The notes: generated by a model from the sequence alone, not told the origin. A DNA stretch of 64,000 nt from Algoriphagus sp. NG3 (GCF_034119865.1 NZ_CP139421.1:1302001-1366000), one strand, 5' to 3'; counted from the stretch's first letter, positions 34,583 to 45,866 are shown. Numbers and translations: made by a program.

Positions 34583-36229
34583 ATGACGGAAGTACCTTTT
34601 GATTTTTGGATGTTTTTAGCCGGTCTTGGCATATTCCTTTTCGGAATGCGACACTTAGAAGACGGAATTAAAGGTTTGGCGGGGAAGTCGTTCCAGCGCT
34701 TTATCAGGCGATTTACCAACCGTAGCTGGAAAGGAATTCTTACCGGAACATTTGTAACGGCAATTCTACAAAGCAGCTCAATGGTGACATTGCTTGTTCT
34801 GGCTTTTCTCGGTACTGGGATGCTAACCTTAAAGAGTGCGCTTGGGGTTGTTCTTGGAGCAAATCTGGGAACGACCATCACAGCCTGGGTTGTAGCTGCT
34901 CTTGGTTTCAAAATGAACATAGCCGATTTCTCTTTTCCGTTTCTTGCGGTGGGGATTTTATCCTATCTATTCTTGGAGAGCAGACCGGTTCTAAAAAATA
35001 TTGGTGGGTTTTTAATTGGGTTTGGACTGTTGTTTTTAGGCCTTGATTTCATGAAAGATGCTCTGGATGCTGTTGCTGAACAGCTAGACCTTTCCTCTTT
35101 TTCAAGGTATGGACTTTGGGCTTTTTTACTTTTAGGGTTGATCGTTACTGCATTAATACAATCTAGCTCTGCTATGATAGTAATTATTCTGAGTGCGCTG
35201 AATGCAGGCTTGATCGATGTCTATCAGTCTTTTGCTATGATAATCGGTGCCAATATGGGTACAACATCTACTTTATTGCTCGGGTCTATCGGAGGCACAG
35301 CAGATAAAAAACGGCTTGCAGTCGCCAATGTGATCTTTAATTCATCGGCAGGGATCATCATCTTTTTGGTTTTGGAACCACTAGTGGACGGTGTCTATTC
35401 TTTTTTCAAAATGACTGATCCCTTGATGGAGCTGGTATTGTTAAACACCCTTTTAAATCTTGCGGGGATTTTACTCTTTTTGCCGTTTTTGGGTGCTTTC
35501 CAGAGTTTCTTGAAGAATCGATTCAAGAGTGCTGAACCTGGAGGTGAAACGCTCTATATAAAAAATATTACCGCAGAATTTCCCGATGTGGCTCTTAAAG
35601 CAATTAGAGATGAACTAGATCATATGTACGGGTATGTACTTGATTTTATCTATCATAATTTTTCCATTGGATCCATAGCGGGGAAACCTTCAGGTTGGAA
35701 ATCAATCTTCCAAACCGCAATAAACATCAATGAGAAATACGATAAAATAAAACGTATAGAAGATGAACTTACCGGGTTCTACGCCCTCCTACAAGAGCAA
35801 AATCTGGATAAAGATGAAGCTGAGGAGTTGACTGAGAGTATGCTTTCGCTAAGATCCATGGTGTATGGGGCCAAGGATATAAAGGATGTGGCCCACAACA
35901 TCAGCTATATGTCCGAAGGTGAAGACCCTCTTGCGCAGGAAGTGCTAAAAAGATTGCAGATTTTCGTCAAACTGCAAACGGAAGAGGTGTATCATAGAAA
36001 TCTCAGTACAGAGGAAAACAAGTTTGATTTGACAGAAGGGATAGCCAAAAATGAGGAGTTCTATAAAGAAATGATTGCCTTTTTGTACGAGAACATAAAG
36101 CACCATACCAAAAAAGGAGTGCCTATTTCCACTATGACTAATGTGATAAAGCAAACTGTCTCAGCAATGAACAACCTGTGTAGTGCAATCCACATTAAAC
36201 CAGTTGAAAATGAATTAGTTGAAAGTTGA
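34583..36229 (+). CDS. Na/phosphate cotransporter with PhoU-like C-terminal domain
   Basis: A 548-residue inner-membrane protein. Two inverted Na/Pi cotransporter repeats each carry QSSS: AILQSSSMVTLLVLAFLG (about 53-70) and ALIQSSSAMIVIILSALN (about 190-207). Hydrophobic segments continue to residue about 310. The cytoplasmic tail (about 340-540) is helix-rich and acidic, like PhoU (for example LDHMYGYVLDFIYHNF and SLRSMVYGAKDIKDVAHNI). NptA/YjbB-type proteins of this form export or import phosphate; the direction here is uncertain. It is a single gene: 180 bases separate it from the WG gene and 124 from the next. Confidence 0.9.
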   Translation: MTEVPFDFWMFLAGLGIFLFGMRHLEDGIKGLAGKSFQRFIRRFTNRSWKGILTGTFVTAILQSSSMVTLLVLAFLGTGMLTLKSALGVVLGANLGTTITAWVVAALGFKMNIADFSFPFLAVGILSYLFLESRPVLKNIGGFLIGFGLLFLGLDFMKDALDAVAEQLDLSSFSRYGLWAFLLLGLIVTALIQSSSAMIVIILSALNAGLIDVYQSFAMIIGANMGTTSTLLLGSIGGTADKKRLAVANVIFNSSAGIIIFLVLEPLVDGVYSFFKMTDPLMELVLLNTLLNLAGILLFLPFLGAFQSFLKNRFKSAEPGGETLYIKNITAEFPDVALKAIRDELDHMYGYVLDFIYHNFSIGSIAGKPSGWKSIFQTAININEKYDKIKRIEDELTGFYALLQEQNLDKDEAEELTESMLSLRSMVYGAKDIKDVAHNISYMSEGEDPLAQEVLKRLQIFVKLQTEEVYHRNLSTEENKFDLTEGIAKNEEFYKEMIAFLYENIKHHTKKGVPISTMTNVIKQTVSAMNNLCSAIHIKPVENELVES

Positions 36230-36353
36230 GTTGTGGGTTTAATCCTACCAGTTTTCTGTTGACTACCAAGTATTAAGTGCTTGATCTTACCTTGGTCTGG
36301 ATATTCCCATGTAGGTTACCTATATTAGAGTATCTATGCCATATTGGTTCCGA

Positions 36354-39300
36354 ATGGAGAAATTTTACAGGTTTGTTTTTTTCTTACTTTGTCTGCAAGT
36401 TATGGCATTGACTAGTGAAGCACAGCTCTCTACAATAGGGAAAGAATTCTGGGTGGGATTTATGGACAATAACCGCATACTCCCCGGTGCCTCCGATAGA
36501 GCGGTGCTGGAAATTGCAGCGATTGAAGATGCTGAGCTTACTATAGAATACCTGGGAAATATCCGAAGCCAATCCCTCGCCAAAGGGCAACGCTTCAATT
36601 TGATTGTGGACTCCCAGGATTTAGACCTTTTTCACAGGTTTTCCGAACGGGTGGAAAACAAAGGGATTTTTATCAGTTCGACGGGAAATTTATCTGTCTA
36701 TGCTTTCAATGAACGTATCCGAAGTGCTGATGGTACTGTGGTGTTGCCTGTGGCCGCTTTGGGGAAAGAATACCTTGTCACTTCCCACTATGAACGACTC
36801 ACCGCTCCTGTGGAATACGATGGGAATATTGATGATGAAAGTAGCCTCTTAGTAATCGCTACGGAGGATAATACGCAGGTAGAAATTACCAAAAGCATAG
36901 GTGGCTCACCCATTATCCTCAACTTAAACCGCGGTCAAAGCTACCAGATCAAAGAAAATTATGACCTCACGGGCAGCAGGGTGAGAGTGATAGGAGAGGA
37001 CGTAAGTTCCTGTAAAAAAATCGCTGTTTTTGGAGGTAATAAGTGGACTTCCGTAGGAAACTGCGGAGCTGCAAATGACAATCTTTTCCAACAAGCCTAT
37101 CCCTTAAATACCTGGGGACAATCCTTCACCCATGTGGGGTTGAGAGGTAGATCCTCAGGTGAATTGGTGAAAGTGCTAGCTGCCGAAAATGATACTGATG
37201 TAGTTGTGAACGGAACTACGCGTGCCTCCCTATCCGCCACGGAGTTTGTAACTTTGTCTTTTAGTGCAGACGAAGTGGTGTCTATCACTACTTCAAAACC
37301 TTCTTCAGTTACTGTGTTTGCAAAAAGCCAGGAATGTAACAATGCGAATTCTGGCAATTTTGAGCAGGGGGATCCATTCATGATTACTTATAGTCCCAAT
37401 GAGCAATTGCTGAAGGAGGTGGAGTTTTCTGCGCTTTCTATCGTTTCTATCTCTGTCAACTATGTAAATATAATCGTACCTGCGGGGGCGCAGGGAAATA
37501 CTATTTTGGATGGGAGAAACGTAGGCGCTGAATTTACTCCTGTGCCTGGCAACGCCTCTTTTTTTTATGCGAGGATTAGTATTTCCAAAGGACTTCATAG
37601 TCTAACCAATCCGGATGGATTTATCGCTTATGTGTATGGCTTCGGGTTTTTAGAATCTTATGGATATGCCGTAGGTGCGGCTTTGGATAATCTGAATTTT
37701 GAAGTAAAGTCAAGTTACGATTTTGAGGTACAAGGAGATCTTACTGCTTGCTTAGATAGGGAAGGTGAATGGAGTATAGCGCCGGAAAATGAAGATTTCA
37801 CTTATTTTGTCTGGGACTTCAATGATGGTTCAGAGGTAAAGGAAGGACAGAAGGTCAACCACACATTTTCTGCTCCGGGCATTTATGAAGTCACTGTCAC
37901 AGCCTCTCTAAGCCCTCTTACCTGCGATCAGCAAGAAGAAAAGACATTTCAGGTAGAAGTCTTGGAAACCAAAGCAGAATTGTTGGGTGAGCAAGCTGTA
38001 TGTCCTGAAGTAGAGGAATTTCTCTATAAACTCGGTACACATGAAAATCTACAGTCTGTGAGTTTTGAAGTGGAGGGCGGGACTATCCTCCAGGACTATG
38101 GTGATTCGGTGCTGGTGAATTGGGGCGAAGCCAATCCTGATGCCAGAATCATTGCAAATCCTATAGGCACAAACGGTTGTTTGGCAGATCCTATAGTTCT
38201 ACCGGTAGTGATCAACTCCAAATTAGCTGCTTCCAATCCTGTTGGCGAATCGGCTGTTTGTTTTAATCCGCTGAATACACACTATTACGAAGCTCCCAAC
38301 TCTTCAGGAAGACGCGGCTACGAATGGATGGTAAGTGGAGGTGAGGTGGTTTCAGGTGCCGACCAGGCAGTGGTAGAAATCCGGTGGGATCAGCCGGGAA
38401 TCACTGGATTCGTCAGCTATACAACTTATAGTCTGGATGATCAATCCTGTGAAGGGACTTCGGAGCCTTTTGAGGTGAAAGTAGCAGAGAAACTGGAGGC
38501 AAGTATTTCAATCCTAGAAAATGTGAGGTGCGCTGGGGAGTCTAGTGGTGTAATTGAACTTGATATACAGGGAGGGGTAGCACCTTACATGTTTATATGG
38601 CCCCATGATGCTGATTTGGATGCTTCACGGGCAGAAAATCTAACTCCAGGTACTTATTCAGTGCTTATAACGGATAGTTTGGGATGTGAAACGGAGTTGG
38701 ATAACATGGTAATTTCAGAACCACCTGTGCTGGAGCTGGTCTCTATGGAGTCAGAAGGAGTAAGCTGCTTTGGCAAAAAGGATGGAAGATTAGGGGTGGC
38801 AATCAATGGAGGAAGTCCGCCCTATAGGCTAGAGATAGATGGGGAGGAGTATGAGTTTACAGGAAAATTGGATTTGTATGAAGTTTCCCAGGGTCAGTAC
38901 GATATCTATATATTAGACCAAAATTCCTGTAGTATACCACTTAACTTGGAAATCACTTCACCTGCAGCATTGGAAGTCAACGTAAGAATGAGCAAACCAG
39001 CCTGTCCAGGTGGCAGCAACGGTGAACTTTTTGCTTTTCCCGAAGGGGGAGAAGCACCTTACATCTATTATTGGAATGAAGGAAGTGCCGGCAGCAATAC
39101 CTTGGAAGGCCTTGCAAAGGGGACTTACACCCTTTCTGTGGTAGATGCTTTTGGATGTGTAGGTTTGGGAGAAGGAGAGGTCTTAGAAAATGCCCCAGAA
39201 GTACGACTGCCTACAGGATATTATCCAGTGAAAGATGGGGGATTTTTTGAGGGAGTTTCCAATTGCGAAATCATCTTTACTATCTGGATTTACAATAGGT

Positions 39301-39461
39301 GGGGGCAGTTGTTGTACAGTGGTACGGAGGGATGGGACGGAAAGGTGAACGGTGAAAATGCCATTCAAGGAACCTATACTTATCTGTTGCAATACAGTTT
39401 TCCACTGGAAGATGAGATCCAGACAGTAGAAAAGCGTGGGAGTTTTTTATTGGTCAGATAA
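36354..39461 (+). CDS. Large secreted protein: IgGFc-binding-like, PKD, SprB repeats, gliding-type C-terminus
   Basis: A 1035-residue exported protein. The signal peptide is MEKFYRFVFFLLCLQVMALTSEAQ. A beta-rich N-terminal half resembles IgGFc-binding N-domains (STIGKEFWVGFMDNN, ISSTGNLSVYAF, VTVFAKSQECN). A PKD domain follows (YFVWDFNDGSEVKEGQ, near 490-545), then Cys-rich SprB-like repeats (GAPYMFIWPHD, GLPTGTY-type turns, VTDSLGCE, three copies). The C-terminal CHU_C-type domain has IYNRWGQLLYSGTEGWDGKVNG and ends FLLVR, as in proteins sent out by the type IX system. Start: the ATG at 36354 gives the signal peptide directly. Surface adhesion or matrix role is inferred. Confidence 0.8.
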   Translation: MEKFYRFVFFLLCLQVMALTSEAQLSTIGKEFWVGFMDNNRILPGASDRAVLEIAAIEDAELTIEYLGNIRSQSLAKGQRFNLIVDSQDLDLFHRFSERVENKGIFISSTGNLSVYAFNERIRSADGTVVLPVAALGKEYLVTSHYERLTAPVEYDGNIDDESSLLVIATEDNTQVEITKSIGGSPIILNLNRGQSYQIKENYDLTGSRVRVIGEDVSSCKKIAVFGGNKWTSVGNCGAANDNLFQQAYPLNTWGQSFTHVGLRGRSSGELVKVLAAENDTDVVVNGTTRASLSATEFVTLSFSADEVVSITTSKPSSVTVFAKSQECNNANSGNFEQGDPFMITYSPNEQLLKEVEFSALSIVSISVNYVNIIVPAGAQGNTILDGRNVGAEFTPVPGNASFFYARISISKGLHSLTNPDGFIAYVYGFGFLESYGYAVGAALDNLNFEVKSSYDFEVQGDLTACLDREGEWSIAPENEDFTYFVWDFNDGSEVKEGQKVNHTFSAPGIYEVTVTASLSPLTCDQQEEKTFQVEVLETKAELLGEQAVCPEVEEFLYKLGTHENLQSVSFEVEGGTILQDYGDSVLVNWGEANPDARIIANPIGTNGCLADPIVLPVVINSKLAASNPVGESAVCFNPLNTHYYEAPNSSGRRGYEWMVSGGEVVSGADQAVVEIRWDQPGITGFVSYTTYSLDDQSCEGTSEPFEVKVAEKLEASISILENVRCAGESSGVIELDIQGGVAPYMFIWPHDADLDASRAENLTPGTYSVLITDSLGCETELDNMVISEPPVLELVSMESEGVSCFGKKDGRLGVAINGGSPPYRLEIDGEEYEFTGKLDLYEVSQGQYDIYILDQNSCSIPLNLEITSPAALEVNVRMSKPACPGGSNGELFAFPEGGEAPYIYYWNEGSAGSNTLEGLAKGTYTLSVVDAFGCVGLGEGEVLENAPEVRLPTGYYPVKDGGFFEGVSNCEIIFTIWIYNRWGQLLYSGTEGWDGKVNGENAIQGTYTYLLQYSFPLEDEIQTVEKRGSFLLVR

Positions 39462-39576
39462 TTGCCAATTAATACGGGGTAGATGTGCCGTCTCAGTATA
39501 CACATTGATAGAATATTGTTTTAGGGTTTTCTTCATAAGACTTTCCCAAAAATATTCTTATATCCATGTAAACCTA

Positions 39577-39584
39577 TAGTTTTG
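39577..39584 (+). promoter_or_regulatory. -7 element of galE
   Basis: TAGTTTTG matches TAnnTTTG and lies 21 bases before the galE ATG at 39606. This puts the transcription start after the alternative ATG at 39582, which supports the shorter start. No clear -33 TTG at the usual spacing. Confidence 0.5.
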
Positions 39585-39605
39585 CTCTGGCAAACTTTTA
39601 CGACA

Positions 39606-40613
39606 ATGAAAAATATTTTAATCACCGGAGGAGCCGGTTTTATCGGTTCTCATACAGCGGTCCAACTCATCGAAGCAGGGTTAAATCCTATTATCATTGA
39701 TGATCTTTCCAATTCTGATGAAAAGGTGCTCGCAAGGCTGAAAGAAATCACGGGCAAAAGTTTGGTTTTCTACAAGGGAGATTGCAGTGACCGTAGTCTT
39801 CTAGATCAAATAGCGTCAGCACATGATATTGCTGGAGTGATCCATTTTGCAGCGTTCAAGGCTGTTGGGGAAAGTACCCAAAAGCCGTTAAAGTATTACC
39901 AGAATAATATAGGTTCTCTGTTGGCTTTGCTTGATTTTATGAAGGAAAAGCAAATCAAAGATTTGGTTTTTTCGTCGTCTTGCACGGTATATGGTCAGCC
40001 GGAAGTTCTGCCTGTGACGGAGAAGACTCCTAGGCAAGAGGCGGAAAGCCCTTATGGAAACACGAAAAAAATCTGCGAGGATATTCTTGTGGATTTTGTC
40101 AAATCCCAACCTGGAATCAGGGTGATCTCATTGCGTTATTTCAATCCAGTGGGAGCCCACCCAAGCGGGAAAATCGGGGAATTGCCTATAGGAACACCTG
40201 CGAACCTAGTTCCTTTCGTGACCCAGACAGCTGCAGGAATCCGTGAAAAACTCACTGTTTTTGGTGATGATTATGACACTCCAGATGGATCTTGTGTACG
40301 GGATTTTATCCATGTGATGGATTTGGCAGATGCACATGTGAAAGCTCTGGGATACCTGGGTGAGCAGCAGGATAATTTCTATGATGTATTTAATGTGGGA
40401 ACAGGTAAAGGCAATACTGTTTTGGAAGTGATCAGGACGTTTGAGCAGGTGAATGGAGTAAAAGTAAATTTTGAGGTTGGATCTAGAAGAGCGGGAGATG
40501 TCGTGAAAATATGGGCAGATACCTCTAAAATTAATTCGGTTCTAAAATGGCAACCTAGCTTTAGCTTGGAAGATTCAATGCGGGATAGCTGGAATTGGCA
40601 GAAGACGTTGTGA
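39606..40613 (+). CDS. galE: UDP-glucose 4-epimerase
   Basis: A 335-residue short-chain dehydrogenase/epimerase that interconverts UDP-glucose and UDP-galactose with bound NAD. The Rossmann motif is ITGGAGFIGSH (about 5-15). SSSCTVYGQP and SPYGNTKKICEDIL give the catalytic Ser/Tyr/Lys. LRYFNPVGAHPSGKIGE and DYDTPDGSCVRDFIHVMDLADAH are further family blocks. Length fits GalE. The ATG at 39606 is preferred because the -7 element at 39577-39584 excludes the earlier one. It supplies sugar nucleotides for surface polysaccharide or galactose use. No sugar operon partner is adjacent. Confidence 0.95.
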   Translation: MKNILITGGAGFIGSHTAVQLIEAGLNPIIIDDLSNSDEKVLARLKEITGKSLVFYKGDCSDRSLLDQIASAHDIAGVIHFAAFKAVGESTQKPLKYYQNNIGSLLALLDFMKEKQIKDLVFSSSCTVYGQPEVLPVTEKTPRQEAESPYGNTKKICEDILVDFVKSQPGIRVISLRYFNPVGAHPSGKIGELPIGTPANLVPFVTQTAAGIREKLTVFGDDYDTPDGSCVRDFIHVMDLADAHVKALGYLGEQQDNFYDVFNVGTGKGNTVLEVIRTFEQVNGVKVNFEVGSRRAGDVVKIWADTSKINSVLKWQPSFSLEDSMRDSWNWQKTL

Positions 40614-40845
40614 TTCGTTAAAAATAATTTTACAAGATTTGTGCTTCTATTTGAAAGGCGAATTATTTTATTTGAAATGCGTTAAGAAGTATTGTGCTGA
40701 CTATGGTTGTCTGTAACTGTGGTATTGTATTTTCTTAGGGTGGAGCTATATTTTTAATATATAGGAAAAGTATTCTATTTTGAGAAGTAAAATAGATCAG
40801 TATCCTATGGTTTGCTGATTGAAAAATGAAATTCAACTAGTATAT

Positions 40846-43800
40846 ATGAGTGAATCAGAGGAGAGTAGGAGTGCATCGGATAAATTGCCAGTTCATCCCT
40901 ACCAAAGTCTCGATGCAGATCAGGATGTTTCCCTTTATAGAATTTGTCAGCTAAGTTCCATAGTCAGTGCTACACCAAAATCCCTGATTCTATTTGTTGA
41001 GGAAGAAAACAGGTTCAAGGCCTCGTCAGGGTTTGAACTGGAAAGTGATGTGTTGGCAGATTTTTTTATTGAACAAGTAAAAAAATCCAGTGGTCTCTTT
41101 GTTTGCCAAGATGTACATACTATTGAGCTACCCACCGAAGTGTCCTTGGCTTTGGAGGCTCATGAAATCGGATCAATTGTTGGTTTACCCTTTAAAGATG
41201 GGAACACAGATCGGATAGGAGGGTTGTTTGTGCTTGACGCAGGATACATTACATTGGATGATAAGGGCGAAATAGCTTTGGAGCTACTTGCAAGTGAAGC
41301 TTTGATTATTGTCCAAGAACGTAAGCTGATCTCAGAGTTCAGTAACGTGGAGAAGTTTTTCAATCTGTCCAATGATTTGATTTGCATCGCGGGAACAAAT
41401 GGTTATTTCAAGAAAATCAATCCTTCTTTCAGCAGGCTATTGGGCTGGGATAACGAGACACTATTGACTCGCTCATTTTTTGAATTAACTCATCCCGATG
41501 ATATCAAGAAGACTAGACGTAACCTGGAAAAATTGGTCAAGGGTGAGCTGTCCACTGAATTGTCCCATAGGTTTATGTGCCGGGACGGCTCTTACAAATC
41601 CCTTGACTGGGTGGCTACCAAAGATCCCAAAACAGGCAACATCTATAGTATAGCCAGAGATACTACAGAAGCTAAGGCAAAGGAAGAGCAACTCGCCACA
41701 AGTGAAAGCAAGTTGAGGGTGTTTTTTGAGAATTCCCAAGGCTTGATGTGTACCCATGATCTTAAAGGCGTCTTTCTTTCAGTAAATGAAGCAGGGGCTC
41801 AAATGTTAGGATATACGGCGGAGCAGGTGATTGGGAGAAGCCTATATGATATCGTCCCTGAGTCCCGACATCCTTTGATAGACCAATATCTGGCGACAAT
41901 CAAAAATGAGGGGAAAGCCAGCGGTCAGATGATTACCACTCATAGAGATGGTTCTGTTTTGATCTGGATATACAATAATGTCCTAGAGCGGGATCCCTCT
42001 GGAAAAGGGGGGTATGTGATTGGTAACGCGATTGATATCACTAACCGTGTGAAACTGGAAGAAGAACTCTCCCGAGCTAGAGCTATGCTGGAGGAAACTG
42101 AAAAAGTAGCCCGGGTGGGAGGATGGAACGTAGACCTTAGATCCGAGAAACTCACCTGGACTTCCTCTACTAAATTGATCCATGAAGTGCCTCAGGATTT
42201 TGAGCCTGATCTAGTTACAGCAATTGAATTTTACAAAGAAGGCGAAAACAGAAATAAAATCCAGTCAGCCATGGAAAGGGGATTGCAGACTGGAGAAGGT
42301 TGGGATCTGGAGCTCCAGATTGTTACTGCCCAAGGTAATGAACCTTGGGTTCGAGCCATAGGAAAACTGGAATTTGTAAATGGGGAGTGTGTTCGGATAT
42401 TCGGTACATTCCAGGACATAGATGCTAGTAAGAAATCCCAGATAGAACTGGAACAGACACGTAAAGTATTGGATGATGTGATAAATGCTTCATCAGAAGT
42501 CTGTGTGATTTCTACAGGAATGGATGGGATGATTACAGTATTCAATGTCGGGGCTGAGAAAATGCTAGGCTACTCCGCAGCGGAGCTAGTGGGGAAGCAA
42601 AGTCCAATTGTCCTTTACAAACCAGAAGAATTAGAAGCATACAGAGGCGAATTGGAAAAAGAATTTGGGAGAGAAATAGATTCTTCTGAAATTTTGAATT
42701 TAAGACCTAGACGGAATGGTTTTGAGCAGCGTGATTGGACTTTTGTCACCAAGAGTGGAGACGAAAAGGTAGTTTCTCTGGTGGTTTCAGCCATGAGAGA
42801 TCATGAAGATCAGCTGATTGGATATCTGGGGATTGCGATAGACATCACGGATAAAAACCAGATTGAGAAGGATCTTTATAATGAAAAAAGCAGACTCAAT
42901 GCTTTTGTAACCCATGCTCCTGCGGCTGTGGCCATGGTGGATAACAACATGGTTTATATTGCAGCCAGTAACCAGTACAAAAAGGATTATAATCTACAGG
43001 GGCAGGATATCATAGGTAAATCCCATTATGATATTTTTCCACAAACAGATGAGGTAAGAAGAGAAAGGTTTGAACGTGTGCTGGCTGGTGCCATAGAACG
43101 TAAAGAAGAGGAAAAAATCAAACTTCCAGGTGTAACAGAAGAACGGTTTGTGTCCTGGGAAATGAGACCATGGTACTTGCATGATGGGGACATAGGAGGG
43201 ATGATGATGTTCGTGCAGGATATCACCAGAATGGTGAAGCATACCGAAGAACTGAATAAGGCAAAACTTCTTGCGGAAGAAGCCAGTGTGGCCAAATCGG
43301 AGTTTTTGGCCAATATGAGCCATGAAATCAGGACACCTCTCAATGGTGTAATAGGTTTCACGGACTTGGTGTTGAAAACCAATCTGAATGAAACCCAACA
43401 TCAGTACCTATCTATAGTCCATCAATCAGGAAACGCCCTGCTGAGTATTATCAACGATATTCTGGATTTTTCTAAAATAGAAGCAGGACGTCTCGAACTT
43501 GATATAGACAAATGTGATCTTTACGAGCTCTGTTCCCAAGCAACGGATATCATTACCTATCAAATCCAGAATAAAGGCCTGGAAATGCTGCTTAATATGG
43601 CCACTGATTTACCACGGTTTGTTTTCACAGATTCGGTGCGCCTAAAACAAATCTTGGTCAATCTATTGGGCAATTCATCCAAATTCACCGAAAAAGGGGA
43701 GATTGAATTGAAGATAGAAATTCTGGAAAAGAAAGGGGGGCTTTTGAAAATCAGATTTGCAGTGCGTGATACGGGTATAGGCATTAAGCCTGAGAAGCAG

Positions 43801-45189
43801 TCCAAAATCTTTGAGGCTTTTTCCCAAGAGGACAGTTCCACCACCAAGAAATATGGAGGTACAGGACTTGGGCTGACTATTTCCAATAGCCTTCTTAGGC
43901 TTATGGGGAGTAAGCTGGAGTTGGAAAGTGAGCCGGGAAAAGGAAGTACTTTCTATTTTGATGTACTGCTGGAGACGGAAGAGGGCGAGCCCATAGACTG
44001 GTATGATGTGGACAAGATAGGCAACGTGCTTATAGTCGATGATAATGCGAACAACAGGTTGATTGTCAGGGAAATGCTTTTGCTTAAGGATATTCAGTCA
44101 CTTGAGGCATCCAATGGATTTGAGGCATTGCAGATATTGGCTTCAGGAAAAGAGTTTGATGTGATTTTGATGGACTACCATATGCCATTTATGGACGGCT
44201 TGGAGACTGTTCGAAAGATAAGAGAAACCTTCCCCGCTTGGAGTTCGGACGAACCTATCCTATTGCTTCACAGTTCTTCTGATGATCATAAAATCATAGA
44301 GAGCTGTAGAGAATTAAGGGTGCAGCACAGATTGATCAAGCCTATCAAAATTCAGGATTTTTATCAATCTCTCTCCCGACTGCACAAAACAGAAGTGAAC
44401 AGAGTGGAGCAGGAGGAAACAAGTAGTAAAGGTTCTGGTGGTAAATTCATCGCATTGATAGCTGAGGATAATCTGGTGAATATGTTGCTGGCAAAGACAC
44501 TGATAAGGAAAATAGCTCCTGAAGCTACTGTGGTAGAAGTGAAAAACGGTCAGGAAGCGGTGGATTATTGTAAAGAACAAATGCCAGATATCATTCTGAT
44601 GGATGTGCAGATGCCGGAGATGAATGGGTATGAGGCTACCAAGCAGATACGTTTGCTTCAGCATGATGCACGTGTCCCTATTATAGCGCTGACTGCTGGC
44701 AATGTAAAAGGCGAGCGGGAAAAATGCCTGGATTCAGGAATGGACGATTTTGTCGTAAAGCCGGTAGTGGAGGAGACTATGAAATTGATACTCGACAAAT
44801 GGCTCGATAAAGAATCAATAGCTATGGAGTCAGGACAAAACAAGAGTGATCAAGGAAATAACGCCCATTACAGCGAAGAGAAATTGAGACAATATGCAGA
44901 CGATGATCCCGAGGTGTTGCAGGAGATTCTGAGCATTGTGACTTCTGAAATAGATAAATCATTGAAGTCATTCAAAGCCCTAATTCAGGAAGAAAATTTA
45001 CTTCTCATCAATGAAGCAGGGCACAAGCTTTATGGGACGGCCATTTCTTCCGGTATGCAGACCTTGGCAGAAATAGCTCGGGAATTTGAACATCTGGAGG
45101 AATTTGAAACTGAAAAAGTGGCTCACATGTACGGGAGATTACTGGCAGAAATAGAATTGGTAAAGGAAATGATGCCGTCAAGGCCTTAG
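40846..45189 (+). CDS. Hybrid sensor histidine kinase: GAF, five PAS, HisKA/HATPase, two receivers, HPt
   Basis: A 1447-residue cytoplasmic signalling protein (no membrane segment). Order: GAF-like (about 20-160), five PAS/PAC units (about 170-830, recognisable by [78 protein letters not shown]), HisKA with [18 protein letters not shown] (phospho-His), HATPase ([22 protein letters not shown]), REC1 (LMDYHMP), REC2 (LMDVQMP) and a C-terminal HPt ([10 protein letters not shown]). All phosphorelay residues are present, so it can pass phosphate through itself. Start: the frame begins at a TTG at 40819, but the ATG at 40846 is more likely. No regulator gene is adjacent. Confidence 0.9.
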   Translation: MSESEESRSASDKLPVHPYQSLDADQDVSLYRICQLSSIVSATPKSLILFVEEENRFKASSGFELESDVLADFFIEQVKKSSGLFVCQDVHTIELPTEVSLALEAHEIGSIVGLPFKDGNTDRIGGLFVLDAGYITLDDKGEIALELLASEALIIVQERKLISEFSNVEKFFNLSNDLICIAGTNGYFKKINPSFSRLLGWDNETLLTRSFFELTHPDDIKKTRRNLEKLVKGELSTELSHRFMCRDGSYKSLDWVATKDPKTGNIYSIARDTTEAKAKEEQLATSESKLRVFFENSQGLMCTHDLKGVFLSVNEAGAQMLGYTAEQVIGRSLYDIVPESRHPLIDQYLATIKNEGKASGQMITTHRDGSVLIWIYNNVLERDPSGKGGYVIGNAIDITNRVKLEEELSRARAMLEETEKVARVGGWNVDLRSEKLTWTSSTKLIHEVPQDFEPDLVTAIEFYKEGENRNKIQSAMERGLQTGEGWDLELQIVTAQGNEPWVRAIGKLEFVNGECVRIFGTFQDIDASKKSQIELEQTRKVLDDVINASSEVCVISTGMDGMITVFNVGAEKMLGYSAAELVGKQSPIVLYKPEELEAYRGELEKEFGREIDSSEILNLRPRRNGFEQRDWTFVTKSGDEKVVSLVVSAMRDHEDQLIGYLGIAIDITDKNQIEKDLYNEKSRLNAFVTHAPAAVAMVDNNMVYIAASNQYKKDYNLQGQDIIGKSHYDIFPQTDEVRRERFERVLAGAIERKEEEKIKLPGVTEERFVSWEMRPWYLHDGDIGGMMMFVQDITRMVKHTEELNKAKLLAEEASVAKSEFLANMSHEIRTPLNGVIGFTDLVLKTNLNETQHQYLSIVHQSGNALLSIINDILDFSKIEAGRLELDIDKCDLYELCSQATDIITYQIQNKGLEMLLNMATDLPRFVFTDSVRLKQILVNLLGNSSKFTEKGEIELKIEILEKKGGLLKIRFAVRDTGIGIKPEKQSKIFEAFSQEDSSTTKKYGGTGLGLTISNSLLRLMGSKLELESEPGKGSTFYFDVLLETEEGEPIDWYDVDKIGNVLIVDDNANNRLIVREMLLLKDIQSLEASNGFEALQILASGKEFDVILMDYHMPFMDGLETVRKIRETFPAWSSDEPILLLHSSSDDHKIIESCRELRVQHRLIKPIKIQDFYQSLSRLHKTEVNRVEQEETSSKGSGGKFIALIAEDNLVNMLLAKTLIRKIAPEATVVEVKNGQEAVDYCKEQMPDIILMDVQMPEMNGYEATKQIRLLQHDARVPIIALTAGNVKGEREKCLDSGMDDFVVKPVVEETMKLILDKWLDKESIAMESGQNKSDQGNNAHYSEEKLRQYADDDPEVLQEILSIVTSEIDKSLKSFKALIQEENLLLINEAGHKLYGTAISSGMQTLAEIAREFEHLEEFETEKVAHMYGRLLAEIELVKEMMPSRP

Positions 45190-45334
45190 TGAGAAGACAT
45201 AGATATTAACTTCCAATGTCGCTGGTTGTATCAAAATCGGGTAGGTTCCTTCAGGGCCTTATCAAATGATATAAAAATATCTCCTTGAAAAAGAAGTCTA
45301 TACGAAATAATAACGCAAATTTTCACTTCTGCTT

Positions 45335-45364
45335 TTGCAATAACAAATCAAAAACATACCTTTG
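45335..45364 (+). promoter_or_regulatory. tRNA-Asp promoter, textbook Bacteroidota type
   Basis: TTG (45335-45337), exactly 19 bases, then TACCTTTG (45357-45364), a full match to TTG-N19-TAnnTTTG. It lies 60 bases before the first tRNA-Asp gene. Confidence 0.8.
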
Positions 45365-45424
45365 CATCACTCAAAAACGGGGTAAGAGTTGAGCAATCAA
45401 CCAAGCTTTGGATTTGAATTAAAC

Positions 45425-45498
45425 GGAGTGGTAGTTCAGCTGGTTAGAATGCCTGCCTGTCACGCAGGAGGTCGCGGGTTCGAGTCCCGTCCATTCCG
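45425..45498 (+). tRNA. tRNA-Asp (GTC), copy 1
   Basis: A 74-base cloverleaf. Acceptor GGAGTGG pairs with CCATTCC (one G-T) and the discriminator is G, as in tRNA-Asp. The anticodon stem CCTGC/GCAGG encloses CTGTCAC, anticodon GTC at 45459-45461. The T-arm has GGTTCGAGTCCC. CCA is not encoded. A consensus promoter precedes it. Confidence 0.97.
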
Positions 45499-45672
45499 CT
45501 TTTAAATGATGAAAAAGTTCATTATTTAGTCAATTAAAATTTTGAAGTGATCGTTCATTTCCCTGGTTATCGAGAGATTTGAATGCCTGTCTCGATACAT
45601 CGGGAAGGTCTCAAGTTGAAGTTCACTTTGAAAAAAGACAAGTAAGTTTGTCTTAGGAGTATTAAAAGTATT

Positions 45673-45746
45673 GGAGTGGTAGTTCAGCTGGTTAGAATGC
45701 CTGCCTGTCACGCAGGAGGTCGCGGGTTCGAGTCCCGTCCATTCCG
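45673..45746 (+). tRNA. tRNA-Asp (GTC), copy 2
   Basis: Identical to copy 1 over all 74 bases, 248 bases downstream (anticodon 45707-45709). The identity stops at the tRNA ends, so flanks have diverged or the copy was corrected by conversion. No own promoter was seen; it probably shares the first promoter. A terminator follows. Confidence 0.97.
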
Positions 45747-45750
45747 CATC

Positions 45751-45780
45751 AAGTCCCGAAGAAATTCGGGACTTTTTGTT
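45751..45780 (+). terminator. Terminator of the tRNA-Asp unit
   Basis: AAGTCCCGAA (45751-45760) and TTCGGGACTT (45765-45774) form a perfect 10-bp stem with a GAAA loop, followed by a T-rich tract. Confidence 0.9.
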
Positions 45781-45858
45781 TTTATGGGGATTCCATTTTT
45801 TATGATGGATTTAGCTTATGCTATTCGTTAAAAATTTTAATTCCCACGTGTATATGCT

Positions 45859-45866
45859 TATCTTTG
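45859..45866 (+). promoter_or_regulatory. -7 element of accA
   Basis: TATCTTTG matches TAnnTTTG and lies 21 bases before the accA ATG at 45888. It overlaps the alternative start at 45864, so the later ATG is preferred. Confidence 0.5.

Noticed and set aside
40819..40845. TTG start for the hybrid histidine kinase
   Set aside because: Adds only nine residues; the ATG at 40846 is the simpler start. Proteomic N-terminus would decide.
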